Positions 1-8,460 of a stretch of 64,000 bases of DNA are shown one piece after another; the first letter of the stretch is position 1, and the number at the start of each line of letters is the position of its first letter. This stretch comes from Enterobacter ludwigii. Lineage in GTDB: Bacteria; Pseudomonadota; Gammaproteobacteria; Enterobacterales; Enterobacteriaceae. The notes beneath the pieces are model-generated. The model did no database searches, was not told where the DNA came from, and saw only the letters and a program-made list of their open reading frames with translations. Made by a program: the position numbers and the translations under genes. The stretch lies in assembly GCA_900068845.1 (NCBI GenBank), contig CEFQ01000010.1:787326-851325 (forward strand). Reading direction: 5' to 3'.

Positions 1-256
1 GGATTTCCCCGCCAACACCGTTGGTCAACGTCAGTGGATGAAGGCGGTGATCAACAGCGCCGAGGCTGAACATCAACTGCATTTCCTTGATGTGCCCGAT
101 GCGCTTTGCAAAACGCGGCTGCAGGCGCGCAATGCCGCCGGTCAGCACGACTTTGCTGCTACCGATGCGCAGTTTGCGCTGATAAGCAGCTACTTCGTTG
201 CGCCGCAGAGTGAAGAGGGCTTCAATGTGGTAACGCATCGCGAATTAAGCAGGTAA
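1..256 (+). CDS. AAA family ATPase / P-loop predicted kinase, C-terminal part
   Basis: The reading frame is open from base 2 and ends at a TAA at 254-256, so the gene starts before the window. The visible residues (DFPANTVGQRQWMKAVINSA, then HFLDVPDALCKTRLQARN) fit the C-terminal half of small P-loop kinases of the AAA_33 type. In these the LDVPDxxCxxRLxxRN stretch is the lid and arginine region. The N-terminal Walker A is outside the window. The stop codon directly abuts the ATG of the nitronate monooxygenase gene, so the two are probably cotranscribed. The substrate is unknown. The family call is moderate because only about 84 residues are visible. Confidence 0.6.
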   Translation, partial: DFPANTVGQRQWMKAVINSAEAEHQLHFLDVPDALCKTRLQARNAAGQHDFAATDAQFALISSYFVAPQSEEGFNVVTHRELSR

Positions 257-1318
257 ATGATGAACAAAACGCTGTGTCAAACGCTGAATCTCGCCTATCC
301 GATTATTCAGGCGCCGATGGCGGGTGTTTCCACGCCGGAAATGGCGGCGGCGGTCAGTAACAGCGGCGCGCTGGGATCGATCAGCGTGGGCGCCTCAACG
401 CCGCAGCAGGCGGCGATCATGATCCGTAAAACCCGCTCCCTGACCGCCGCACCCCTCAACGTTAACGTCTTCTGTCACGCGCCGGTGCAGCGCAATCCAC
501 CGTTGGAACAGGCGTGGATTCAACGCTTTCAGCCGATTTTTGCCCGCTATCAAGCGGCACTGCCTGAGTCGCTGGCGGAGATTTATCACACATTCCTTGA
601 TAACGACGCCATGCTGGAAGTGCTACTGGAAACCGCGCCTGCCGTAGTGAGCTTTCATTTTGGTCTGCCGTCCGCCGCGGTGGTGCAGCGCTTGAAACGT
701 CGCGGGATCATTACCCTGGCAAGTGCAACTAACGTTGCGGAAGCACGCACCATTGAAGCCGCAGGCATCGATTGTATTGTGGCACAGGGCATTGAGGCGG
801 GCGGTCACCGCGGGATATTCGATCCGGCAGGTGAAGATCAGCGGCTCAGCACCTTTACGCTGGTGCAGGCGATTCGCAAGATGTCGCGCCTGCCCGTCAT
901 CGCAGCGGGCGGCATCATGGATGGCGCGGGCATTGCCGCCATGCTCAAGCTGGGTGCGGTCGGTGTGCAGCTGGGAACGGCTTTTATCTTGTGCCCGGAA
1001 TCAGCCGCCAATGCGGCGTATCGTCAGGCGTTAAAAAGCGAGCAGGCGAACAGGACCGAAATGATCGCAGCCATTTCCGGCCGATCGGCAAGATGTCTAA
1101 CGAACGATTTCTGCCATCTGGCGCGTCATTTTGCGCAGGAGACCATTCCGCCTTATCCGCTGGCCTATGCGCTGGGCAAGGCGCTGGCAGCCGCAGCCGC
1201 AGCCAAAGGTGAACACGGATTTGGCGCGCAGTGGGCCGGACAGGGCGCGGCGCTGGCGCGGGATATGCCGGCCGCTGAATTGATTAATACGCTGGTGGCG
1301 GAGTGGCAGGCGGCGTAA
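257..1318 (+). CDS. Nitronate monooxygenase (2-nitropropane dioxygenase family)
   Basis: A 353-residue FMN-dependent TIM-barrel enzyme expected to oxidise alkyl nitronates such as propionate 3-nitronate in the cytoplasm. The N-terminal PIIQAPMAGVSTPEMAAAVS is the family's FMN phosphate and substrate loop. The central VAQGIEAGGHRG carries the catalytic histidine region, and LPVIAAGGIMDG followed by GAVGVQLGTAFI forms the flavin-binding barrel end. The length is normal for the family. Two ATGs stand in tandem at 257 and 260, preceded by AAGCAGG. The gene begins directly after the stop of the kinase gene, suggesting an operon. The physiological substrate is not visible from the sequence. Confidence 0.88.
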   Translation: MMNKTLCQTLNLAYPIIQAPMAGVSTPEMAAAVSNSGALGSISVGASTPQQAAIMIRKTRSLTAAPLNVNVFCHAPVQRNPPLEQAWIQRFQPIFARYQAALPESLAEIYHTFLDNDAMLEVLLETAPAVVSFHFGLPSAAVVQRLKRRGIITLASATNVAEARTIEAAGIDCIVAQGIEAGGHRGIFDPAGEDQRLSTFTLVQAIRKMSRLPVIAAGGIMDGAGIAAMLKLGAVGVQLGTAFILCPESAANAAYRQALKSEQANRTEMIAAISGRSARCLTNDFCHLARHFAQETIPPYPLAYALGKALAAAAAAKGEHGFGAQWAGQGAALARDMPAAELINTLVAEWQAA

Positions 1319-1367
1319 ACGTGAGTCCTGCTTTGCTGGGACACTCTGCGTGGTTAAGGAGCCAGTG

Positions 1368-1793
1368 ATGACAACTCCCCCGTATATCAATCCCGGAGAA
1401 CAGGTCGTGTTGTACGACGGCGTATGCAAATTGTGCAACGCGTGGGTGGTTTTTTTACTTCGTCACCGTATTCCGCGCCATATACGTTTTGCGGCAGTTC
1501 AAAGTGAGCAGGGGAAAGCGCTATTACGTTTTGCCGGTCTGCCGGATGACAATATCCGTAGCATTGTGTTGATGAAAGACCATGACCATTGGCTGCGCGC
1601 GCAGGCGATATTTCGCATCATGCAATGTATGCCGTGGCCGTGGCGAATCCTGGCGGTATTGCAGTTTATGCCTGACGTTATCAGCAACTATTGTTACGAC
1701 CGCATTGCCTTAAATCGCTATCGTCTTTTTGGTCGTTACGACAATCATTACAAGATTGAATCCGATTATAACGGCCGATTTTTAGACCAGTAA
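1368..1793 (+). CDS. DCC-family (DUF393) thiol-disulfide oxidoreductase-like protein
   Basis: A 141-residue cytoplasmic protein beginning MTTPPYINPGEQ. The segment VVLYDGVCKLCNAWVVFLL carries the DxxCxxC signature (DGVCKLC) that defines the DCC/DUF393 family, predicted to have a thioredoxin-like fold. A longer frame opens at GTG 1350, but AAGGAG at 1356-1361 lies six bases before ATG 1368 and inside that extension, so 1368 is the better start. The C-terminal YDRIALNRYRLFGRYD is also typical of the family. The gene stands alone between the nitronate monooxygenase and a convergent LysR gene. No specific substrate is known for the family. Confidence 0.85.
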   Translation: MTTPPYINPGEQVVLYDGVCKLCNAWVVFLLRHRIPRHIRFAAVQSEQGKALLRFAGLPDDNIRSIVLMKDHDHWLRAQAIFRIMQCMPWPWRILAVLQFMPDVISNYCYDRIALNRYRLFGRYDNHYKIESDYNGRFLDQ

Positions 1794-1809
1794 GACAGGG
1801 TCCGCAGTA

Positions 1810-2736
1810 TTACTCCTCAAAGCGGTACTCTGCCTCGTTCATCGTGCTGGCCATCATGGATTTAATCCATTCGGTCGGTTCTCGTTTACCGCTTCGTTGG
1901 TGTGAATATATTTTCACCGTGAACCTGGGTGCTGGAAACGGCAGCCTGAACGTTTTCACCCCTGCGGCCTGTTTAATTTTGCCGGCCACGAATGAGGGGA
2001 TTGCCATCAGAAGTTCGCTTTCTGCGACAATAAACGGCGCGCTAAGCATTGAAGGTGTTCTCATGGTAATGCGACGTTTAAAACCTATCTGTTCAAGATG
2101 GGGATCCAGTAATCCCTGTTTTTCATTCCACGGCGTAACGACCAGATGCCCAGCAGCAAGATACTCCTCCAGGCTCAGACTGGAACGTTGCACATTGCTA
2201 ACCACAATAAATTCATCACTGAATAAATCGGTCTCTTCCAGATCGGGATGATGCATGCCGTCCGGCTCGCTAAAACTTAGTGCCATATCGATTTCACCGG
2301 CGAGTAATTCAATCAGTGCCGGATTGTGCGGTAAATGGCAGAGTTCAAAACTCAGGTTGGGTGCCGTCGTTGTCAGCGCATGCATCAGCCCCGGAAATAC
2401 ACAAAAAGCGGTGTAATCCGTTACCGCAATTCTAAAACAGACATCACTGGTTAGGGGATTAAAAGGCTGCACCGGGCTGAGATGCCGATTTAGCCCGGTT
2501 AGCGTTTCGGCAATATAGGGCGCCAGCTGACAGGCATAGACGCTGGGACACATTTTGTGGCCTTCGCGATAAAACAGAGGATCGTTAAAAAATTCACGTA
2601 ATCGGGAGAGCGCGTGGCTTAGCGCAGAGGTACTCAAACTGAGTTCAATCGCGGCCAGCCTGACCGAGCGATGTCTGAAAACTGCGTCGAAAACGGGGAG
2701 GAGATTCAAGTCCAGTCGACGCAGAACATGATGCAT
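1810..2736 (-). CDS. LysR-family transcriptional regulator
   Basis: A cytoplasmic DNA-binding regulator of 308 residues. The N-terminal winged helix-turn-helix is clear: LDLNLLPVFDAVFRHRSVRLAAIELSLS followed by ALSHALSRLREFFNDPLFYR, resembling the NodD/LeuO subgroup. The remaining two thirds form the periplasmic-binding-protein-like effector domain. The frame opens at GTG 2745, but AGGTGA is six bases before ATG 2736, so I take that start. It is divergent from the GNAT gene with about 95 bp between them, so it may control that gene, itself, or both. The effector and regulon cannot be read from the sequence. Confidence 0.85.
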   Translation of the reverse strand: MHHVLRRLDLNLLPVFDAVFRHRSVRLAAIELSLSTSALSHALSRLREFFNDPLFYREGHKMCPSVYACQLAPYIAETLTGLNRHLSPVQPFNPLTSDVCFRIAVTDYTAFCVFPGLMHALTTTAPNLSFELCHLPHNPALIELLAGEIDMALSFSEPDGMHHPDLEETDLFSDEFIVVSNVQRSSLSLEEYLAAGHLVVTPWNEKQGLLDPHLEQIGFKRRITMRTPSMLSAPFIVAESELLMAIPSFVAGKIKQAAGVKTFRLPFPAPRFTVKIYSHQRSGKREPTEWIKSMMASTMNEAEYRFEE

Positions 2737-2831
2737 GAAATTCACCTATCATTGATTTTATTGCACTTATTTCATCGAACAATACCCATTATGCTGGGTA
2801 GCATCAATATGATTAAGTCAGAAAATAATGC

Positions 2832-3320
2832 ATGAAGATAACGATTCGGCCAGCCAATCCTGAAGACGCGGACGCCATCTACGGCATGATTGCTGAGTTG
2901 TCGGTTTATGAGCATGGATTGCAGCAGTCATCAGCTACCGCTGAAGAGATCAGAAAGATGCTATTCACTCCCGAAAGTAATAGTGAAGCGTTGATGTGTG
3001 AGATTGATGGTTCAACCGCCGGTTATGCCGTGATTACCAGCAGCTACTCGGCATGGCTCGGGCGTCGCGGACTCTATTTGGAAGATTTGTACTTCTCGCC
3101 CAATTTTCGCGGACTGGGCGCAGGTAAAGCGCTGCTGCAGTATGTCGCGCAGCACGCGGTTAATCACCAGTGCAATCGTATTGAGTGGAGCGCGTTAGAT
3201 TGGGATCAGTCGGCCAGAGAGTTCTATCTCAGTATTGATGCGCTGCCCTTAAATGAGTGGGTTCGTTATCGACTCGACGGGGCGGCATTAGAAAAATTCG
3301 CCGCCACCGCGCTGCAATAG
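2832..3320 (+). CDS. GNAT N-acetyltransferase, diamine acetyltransferase-like
   Basis: A 162-residue cytoplasmic acetyl-CoA-dependent acetyltransferase. Motif A is clear as LYLEDLYFSPNFRGLGAGKALL, with the RGxGxG/A pyrophosphate loop. The order ITIRPANPEDADAIYGMIAELSVYE at the N terminus and SAREFYLSIDALPLNEWVRYRLDG near the C terminus is the pattern of the spermidine/spermine or thialysine acetyltransferase branch. The likely substrate is therefore a small amine, which is a family-level inference. The ribosome binding site before ATG 2832 is weak. The gene is divergent from the LysR gene, which may regulate it. Confidence 0.82.
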   Translation: MKITIRPANPEDADAIYGMIAELSVYEHGLQQSSATAEEIRKMLFTPESNSEALMCEIDGSTAGYAVITSSYSAWLGRRGLYLEDLYFSPNFRGLGAGKALLQYVAQHAVNHQCNRIEWSALDWDQSAREFYLSIDALPLNEWVRYRLDGAALEKFAATALQ

Positions 3321-3375
3321 GTATTCAGCCACACTGAGCTAAGAGGTGAAAACGTAACTTGCCGAGCGCACGACT

Positions 3376-3418
3376 TGTAGCGGCGCAATGCATTGTGCGA
3401 TAAATCGCGCCGCTACGG
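3376..3418. repeat. Intergenic palindromic repeat, family A
   Basis: TGTAGCGGCGC at 3376-3386 is mirrored by GCGCCGCTAC at 3407-3416, forming an imperfect hairpin of about 40 bases between the GNAT gene and the hydrolase. The same arms recur at 62,565-62,655 near otsA. This marks a dispersed REP/BIME-like family rather than a simple terminator: there is no T-tract, and the loop also contains a GCGATAAATCGC minor palindrome. Confidence 0.7.
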
Positions 3419-3488
3419 CGTGGGGTAATTTTAAGCCGTGCTTAACGGATTGGCATTCGGTCAAACCGGCCGATCAATGTCATTCCCG

Positions 3489-4310
3489 TTACAGTGACTG
3501 CAGAAACGCCAGCAAATCCGCATTCAACTGATCGGTATGCGTCACCGCAAAGCCGTGAGGGGCATTGTCATACACTTTCAGCTGCGCCCCGGCGATCATT
3601 TCGGCGGCGACTTTCCCGGTGGTTTCAAATGGCACGATCTGGTCGTTGCTGCCGTGAATCACCAGCGTAGGAACGTCGATTTTCGCCATGTCTGGACGGA
3701 AATCTGTCTCAGAGAAGGCGGTAACACAATCAATGGTGCCTTTCAGCGAGGCCAGCAGGGCAATATTCAATGTCTGCGTTAGCGCGCCTTGTGAAACCGT
3801 TTGACCGGCGTTGGTGCCGTAGAACGGCGCCGCAAAATCACTGATGAACTGCGCACGATCTTTTCGTAAGCCCTGACGAATGCCCTCAAACACCGATAAA
3901 TCGACGCCTGCTGGATAATCGGCGGCTTTGCCGAAAATCGGTGTCACCGCACCTAACAGCGCTAAACTGTCCACGCGGGCGGTACCGTAATTGTTGATGT
4001 AGCGCGCGACATCGCCACCGCCCATCGAGAAACCAACCAGCGTCACGTTTTGCAGATCCAGATGGGTGATCAGGTCATTGATATCAGAGGCAAAGGTGTC
4101 GTAGTTGTAGCCTTCCCACGGTTGATCGGAACGACCAAAGCCACGGCGATCGAAAGCGATAACGCGGTAGCCTTTCTCCGCCAGGAAATTAAGCTGGCTG
4201 TCCCACATATCCCCATCGAGCGGCCAACCGTGACTGAACAGCACTGGCTTGCCGGTGCCCCAATCTTTGAAATAGATTGCTGTACCATCTTGAGTCTTAA
4301 ATGTGCTCAT
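3489..4310 (-). CDS. Alpha/beta hydrolase (arylesterase / cofactor-free haloperoxidase type)
   Basis: A 273-residue serine hydrolase. The catalytic nucleophile is Ser95 in GFSMGGG, the acid is the Asp of GSNDQIVPF, and the histidine is in NAPHGF near the C terminus. FSHGWPLDGDMW supplies the oxyanion-hole region. The length and motifs match the non-heme chloroperoxidase/arylesterase group. Such enzymes are mostly esterases that show perhydrolysis in vitro, so halogenation should not be assumed. The start ATG 4310 follows AAGGCAC. It lies about 36 bp downstream of the MFS start-to-stop block on the same strand but has its own ribosome binding site. No signal peptide is visible, so it should be cytoplasmic. 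Confidence 0.85.
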   Translation of the reverse strand: MSTFKTQDGTAIYFKDWGTGKPVLFSHGWPLDGDMWDSQLNFLAEKGYRVIAFDRRGFGRSDQPWEGYNYDTFASDINDLITHLDLQNVTLVGFSMGGGDVARYINNYGTARVDSLALLGAVTPIFGKAADYPAGVDLSVFEGIRQGLRKDRAQFISDFAAPFYGTNAGQTVSQGALTQTLNIALLASLKGTIDCVTAFSETDFRPDMAKIDVPTLVIHGSNDQIVPFETTGKVAAEMIAGAQLKVYDNAPHGFAVTHTDQLNADLLAFLQSL

Positions 4311-4346
4311 GTTTGTGCCTTATTAATGTTGATTGATGAGAGCGCC

Positions 4347-5972
4347 TTATTCAGGCGCCACGAGATAACGTACTGCCGGAAGGTCTGTGCCCTGATGGAA
4401 ACCCAGCACCCGGTTCTGAATCTTTTGATCGTTCATGGTGTAACGCTCGCGCTGCCGCAAATGTTCCATCCATGAGCCGACGACAAAGGTCTCGACAAAA
4501 ATGCCGGGCTGCAGCATGTCTTCATACAGAGACCAATTGAGCGCGCCGCCACGCCGTCTGACACGACGCATATCCTGCATGCAGACCGCAAAAGCATGTG
4601 CATCGCTACGGTCGATTTGATAGTGATAGCTGACCATTACCGGCCCGCGATCGTGGCGAATCTGCAGCTCGGGCAAAGGATCGTTAACCGTACTGAGATC
4701 GAGGTTCAGATCCGGATCTTGATCGAGCCGCCAGCGCAGCACCGTCAGGCTGGCCAGCAGCATGCCGACGGTGGCGACAGACAGTGAGAAGGGAATGCTG
4801 AATGTTGATGCCAGTTGTCCCCACAGGGCGCTGCCTAACGTCATCGAGCCAAAAAACACGGTCAGATAGACCGCCAGCGCACGGGCTTTCACCCATTTGG
4901 CGGCGCTGCGTTGCGCACCAAGGTTGAGCGTGGAGAGTACGGCGATCCATGCAAAGCCGGTAAAGAACTCAAACGCATTGAGCAGCCAGACGTGACGAAT
5001 AAACGCCAGCGCCAGCATAGTGGCAGCAAACATGATGCTGGCGAGCACCATCAATTGATCCGGATTAAAGCGTTTGCGCAGGCGCGGCAACAGCAGTGCG
5101 CCGCAAATTGCGCCCATGCCGATGCAACCCAACATAACGCCGTAGCCGCCCGGCCCGAGCCCCAGTTCACGTCGAGCCACCAGCGGCAATAATGCCCAGC
5201 CAGCACTGCCAAACACAAAGAAGGCGATGGTACGCGCCAGCACATTGCGCAGTACCGGCGCGGCATGAACATAACGTACGCCCGCGCGTACCGCCGGGAA
5301 GAAGTGTTCCGGTGGTAGGCGCTGCACACTGGGCTGCGCTTTCCAAACGTAAAGCACGATAAAGACACCGAGTACCGATAATGCATTGAGCAGAAACACC
5401 ATCCACGGACCAGCAAATGACAGGATCAAGCCACCGAGCGCCGGGCCGATAGCGCGACTGATATTGATACCGAGTGAGTTGAGCGCAATCGCGGGGCCGA
5501 GTTCTTCCTTGCTGACCAAATCCGGCACGATGGCCTGAAAAGGTGGCGAGCTCATCGCCGCGCCGGTGCTGAGCAGGAAAGCGGCAATCAACAGCACCAG
5601 CGGTGTGACCAGCCCCGCAAAGGAAAGGCATGTCAGGCCTGCTGCGGCAATGAATACCCAAATCTGTGAGAACAGCAGATATTTACGGCGATCAACGATA
5701 TCCGCCATCACGCCAGACGGCAGCGCAAACAGAAACATCGGTAAGCTGCTGGCGGCTTGCACCAGCGCCACCGAGAGCGGGTCGGCGCTCAGAGTCAGCA
5801 TGGTCCAGTTGATGCCCACGTCGTTCATCCATGAACCAACATTGGACACCACGGTGGCAATCCACAGCATACGGAATACTCGCTGACGCAGCGGCTGCCA
5901 CGGTGAAACCGTCAGCGGTACGGCTGGTAAATCCGCCTCAGGCGTGTCATGAACATCATTAACCTGCGCCAC
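4347..5972 (-). CDS. MFS transporter of the MFS_3 (EntS-like) type with C-terminal soluble domain
   Basis: A 541-residue inner-membrane transporter. Residues from about 25 to 420 contain the repeated hydrophobic segments of a 12-helix MFS protein, with GVMADIVDRRKYLL as the loop 2-3 signature and SRAIGPALGGLILS in helix 5. About 110 C-terminal residues (from GPVMVSYHYQIDRSDAHAF) form a soluble domain resembling dimeric alpha-beta barrel domains, found in a subset of MFS_3 proteins. The start is GTG 5972, preceded by GGAGGT. It overlaps the end of the DoxX gene by 14 bases, so it is the last gene of the amidohydrolase-DoxX-MFS operon. The substrate is unknown; efflux is likely from the family. 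Confidence 0.83.
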   Translation of the reverse strand: MAQVNDVHDTPEADLPAVPLTVSPWQPLRQRVFRMLWIATVVSNVGSWMNDVGINWTMLTLSADPLSVALVQAASSLPMFLFALPSGVMADIVDRRKYLLFSQIWVFIAAAGLTCLSFAGLVTPLVLLIAAFLLSTGAAMSSPPFQAIVPDLVSKEELGPAIALNSLGINISRAIGPALGGLILSFAGPWMVFLLNALSVLGVFIVLYVWKAQPSVQRLPPEHFFPAVRAGVRYVHAAPVLRNVLARTIAFFVFGSAGWALLPLVARRELGLGPGGYGVMLGCIGMGAICGALLLPRLRKRFNPDQLMVLASIMFAATMLALAFIRHVWLLNAFEFFTGFAWIAVLSTLNLGAQRSAAKWVKARALAVYLTVFFGSMTLGSALWGQLASTFSIPFSLSVATVGMLLASLTVLRWRLDQDPDLNLDLSTVNDPLPELQIRHDRGPVMVSYHYQIDRSDAHAFAVCMQDMRRVRRRGGALNWSLYEDMLQPGIFVETFVVGSWMEHLRQRERYTMNDQKIQNRVLGFHQGTDLPAVRYLVAPE

Positions 5973-6381
5973 GTGCCACCTCCGATGATCCCGCGCTGAA
6001 AAGGCGCCAGCGTCCCGCGCCGGTGAGCGCCAGCGTTGTGAAAATGATCAGCAGCAGCCAGCCAAACTGGCCTTCCGCTATGCTCCAGTCGGGATGGACA
6101 CACACCATCGCCACCAGTAACACACCGATGATGGGCAGACAGGCCAGTCGGGTAAAGACGCCGAGCAGGATAAACAGCGGACAGACCGCTTCAGCAAATA
6201 TCGCCGGCAGTAGGCTCATATAGGGACCCAGGCCAAACGGATCTTCAATACGCGTCAGTTCTTCGCTGAAATGAAACACTTTCGGCAGGCCATGCACGTG
6301 AAGCAGTAGCAGGCAGCCGGTAAGCCGCAGGAAGAACAGCCCCGCATCAATGCGAGGCGGCTGAGAGAGTGAATTTTTCAT
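5959..6381 (-). CDS. DoxX family membrane protein
   Basis: A 140-residue inner-membrane protein with four hydrophobic segments. FFLRLTGCLLLLHVHGLPKVFHF followed by FGLGPYMSLLPAIFAEAVCPLFILLGVFTRLA is the DoxX/SURF4-like pattern. The gene starts only a few bases after the amidohydrolase stop and overlaps the MFS start, so it sits in the middle of a tight three-gene operon. DoxX proteins have been linked to redox and thiol stress in other bacteria, but the function here is unknown. The family assignment is firm and the role is not. Confidence 0.83.
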   Translation of the reverse strand: MKNSLSQPPRIDAGLFFLRLTGCLLLLHVHGLPKVFHFSEELTRIEDPFGLGPYMSLLPAIFAEAVCPLFILLGVFTRLACLPIIGVLLVAMVCVHPDWSIAEGQFGWLLLIIFTTLALTGAGRWRLFSAGSSEVARGAG

Positions 6382-6384
6382 GGT

Positions 6385-8262
6385 TTAGAAGGCGAAGCAG
6401 CTGCAGCCGAGCGCGCCCCAGAAGGCGTTCTCTTCCGAAACCGGCAGGTTAGCACCGCGCGCAATTTCGTGAGAATGGGAATGCACGCCGCACGGGCCGC
6501 TGCAGTGATGCGCGTGTTGCATCATGCCGACACGGGTATTTGCAGCGGGCGGCGCACTGCGATAGTGGCCGGGAACCTTGACCACGGGCGACCATTCCGG
6601 CAGCACTGGAATCGATGGCGGCGCTTCTGAACTGAACGATCCTGCGGCATACACGATGTTACCGTCGACAATGGTCAACACGGACTCAATGCCTTTAATC
6701 TCCTCTTCGGGCACGCTGAAGTAGTCTTTGCTCAGTACCACCATGTCGGCCAGCTGACCGATTTTAATCTGGCCTTTTTTGCCTTGCTCGCTGGAGAACC
6801 AGGCGCTGCCTTGCGTCCACAACATCAGCGCCGTATCACGATCGAGGCGGGCGTTAACGTCGTACATCTGCATGCCGCCCACGGTTCGTCCGGAAACCAG
6901 CCAGTAAAGTGCGGTCCACGGGTTATAACTGGCCACGCGGGTCGCATCGGTTCCCAAACCTACCGGCACGCCGGTCTCCAGCATGCGCGCCACCGGCGGC
7001 GTGTGGCGGGTCGCCTCAATGCCATAACGCTCGGCAAAGTATTCGCCCTGGAAAGCCATGCGATGCTGTACGGCAATGCCACCGCCCAGCTCTTTGATAC
7101 GGTCAAGGTTACGCTGCGTCACAGTTTCGGCGTGGTCGAAGAACCAATGCAGACCGTTGAACGGAATGTCGCGGTTCACTTTTTCAAACACATCCAGCAT
7201 GCGGCTGATCGATTCATCGTAAGTGGCATGCAGGCGGAACGGCCAGCGGTGCTCCACCAGATGACGCACCACGCGCTCCAGCTCATCTTCCATGCCTGGC
7301 GCCAGATCCGGACGCGGTTCGAGGAAATCTTCAAAATCGGCGGCGGAAAATACCAGCATCTCACCGGCGCCGTTGTGGCGGAAGTAGTCGCTGCCCTGGC
7401 CCGGCGTCAGCATATCAGTCCATTTTTCGAAATCTTCCAGCTCGTGGCCCGGACGCTGGGTAAACAGGTTGTAGGCGATACGCAGCGTCATCTGCTTCTT
7501 CTCATGCAGCTCAGCAATGACTTCGTAATCTTCGGGATAGTTCTGGAAGCCGCCGCCGGCATCAATCGCGCTGGTCAGGCCCAGACGGTTTAGCTCGCGC
7601 ATAAACTGGCGTGTGGAGTTCACCTGCTGCTCCAGCGGCAGTTTCGGCCCTTTCGCCAGTGTGGCGTAGAGGATCATGGCATTCGGGCGCGCAATCAGCA
7701 TGCCGGTTGGGTTGCCATTGCTGTCACGCTGGATCTCGCCGCCCGGTGGATTTGGCGTGTCTTTGGTGTAACCCACCACCTTTAACGCGGCGCGGTTGAG
7801 CAGGGCGCGATCGTACAGATGCAGGATGAATACTGGCGTATCGGGCGCCGCTTCATTGATCTCATCCAGCGTAGGCATGCGACGCTCGGCGAATTGAAAC
7901 TCGGTCCAGCCGCCCACCACGCGCACCCACTGTGGCGACGGCGTGCGCAGCGCCTGTTCTCTCAGCATGCGCAGGGCATCCGCGATGGAGGGCACGCCTT
8001 CCCAGCGCAATTCGAGGTTGTAATTCAGGCCGCCGCGGATCAGGTGAAGGTGCGAGTCGTTCAAGCCGGGCACGGCAGTATGGCCTTTAAGGTCAATCAC
8101 TTTGGTGCCTTCACAGTGATGCTGCATCACCTCAGCCAGAGTACCTACTTCGAGAAACTTACCCTCGCGCATCGCCACGGCCTCGGCAATCGGATTGCCG
8201 CGATCGACGGTATGAAACCGGCCATTGGTCAAAATGATGTCTGCTTTACCTAACGTAACCAT
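6385..8262 (-). CDS. YtcJ-type amidohydrolase (amidohydrolase 3 family)
   Basis: A 625-residue metal-dependent hydrolase. DIILTNGRFHTVDRGNP opens the composite beta-sandwich, GHTAVPGLNDSHLHL carries the HxH-type metal motif, HWFFDHAETVT and GLGTDATRV supply later metal ligands, and LADMVVLSKDYF closes the sandwich. The C-terminal tail is rich in Cys and His (HHCSGPCGVHSHSH, then FWGALGCSCFAF), a conserved extension of this subgroup that could bind an extra metal. ATG 8262 follows AGGAGG. It is the first gene of the operon with DoxX and MFS and is divergent from an isochorismatase-fold hydrolase. The substrate is unknown, probably an amide or cyclic amide. Confidence 0.87.
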   Translation of the reverse strand: MVTLGKADIILTNGRFHTVDRGNPIAEAVAMREGKFLEVGTLAEVMQHHCEGTKVIDLKGHTAVPGLNDSHLHLIRGGLNYNLELRWEGVPSIADALRMLREQALRTPSPQWVRVVGGWTEFQFAERRMPTLDEINEAAPDTPVFILHLYDRALLNRAALKVVGYTKDTPNPPGGEIQRDSNGNPTGMLIARPNAMILYATLAKGPKLPLEQQVNSTRQFMRELNRLGLTSAIDAGGGFQNYPEDYEVIAELHEKKQMTLRIAYNLFTQRPGHELEDFEKWTDMLTPGQGSDYFRHNGAGEMLVFSAADFEDFLEPRPDLAPGMEDELERVVRHLVEHRWPFRLHATYDESISRMLDVFEKVNRDIPFNGLHWFFDHAETVTQRNLDRIKELGGGIAVQHRMAFQGEYFAERYGIEATRHTPPVARMLETGVPVGLGTDATRVASYNPWTALYWLVSGRTVGGMQMYDVNARLDRDTALMLWTQGSAWFSSEQGKKGQIKIGQLADMVVLSKDYFSVPEEEIKGIESVLTIVDGNIVYAAGSFSSEAPPSIPVLPEWSPVVKVPGHYRSAPPAANTRVGMMQHAHHCSGPCGVHSHSHEIARGANLPVSEENAFWGALGCSCFAF

Positions 8263-8345
8263 AAAACCTCCTGAATGAGATGTCCTGCCGATTTCGCAGG
8301 TTAACTGCGTGTTAGGGATTATGTTCAGGGGCGCGGGAAAGCGTC

Positions 8346-8390
8346 TAGTTATACAAAAGGATAGGTATACCTCCGTATAGTTATACCTAT
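8346..8390. promoter_or_regulatory. Candidate operator cluster in the divergent promoter region
   Basis: Between the divergent amidohydrolase and isochorismatase genes there is a direct repeat TAGTTATAC at 8346-8354 and 8378-8386. Between the copies lies the palindrome AGGTATACCT at 8363-8372. The second copy continues as TTATACCTAT, the mirror of ATAGGTATA at 8361. This much dyad and direct symmetry in 45 bases suggests binding of a regulator controlling both operons. No regulator gene is adjacent, so the protein is unknown. Confidence 0.4.
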
Positions 8391-8460
8391 AGATAATAGT
8401 TTGCGTGCCCGAAGGTTCTTAAACTGCGTCCAGACATTCACCTCAATGGAACAAAACATC

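Noticed and set aside
6784..7593. 269-residue frame opposite the amidohydrolase
   Set aside because: Antisense shadow; no start signal and no recognisable motif.
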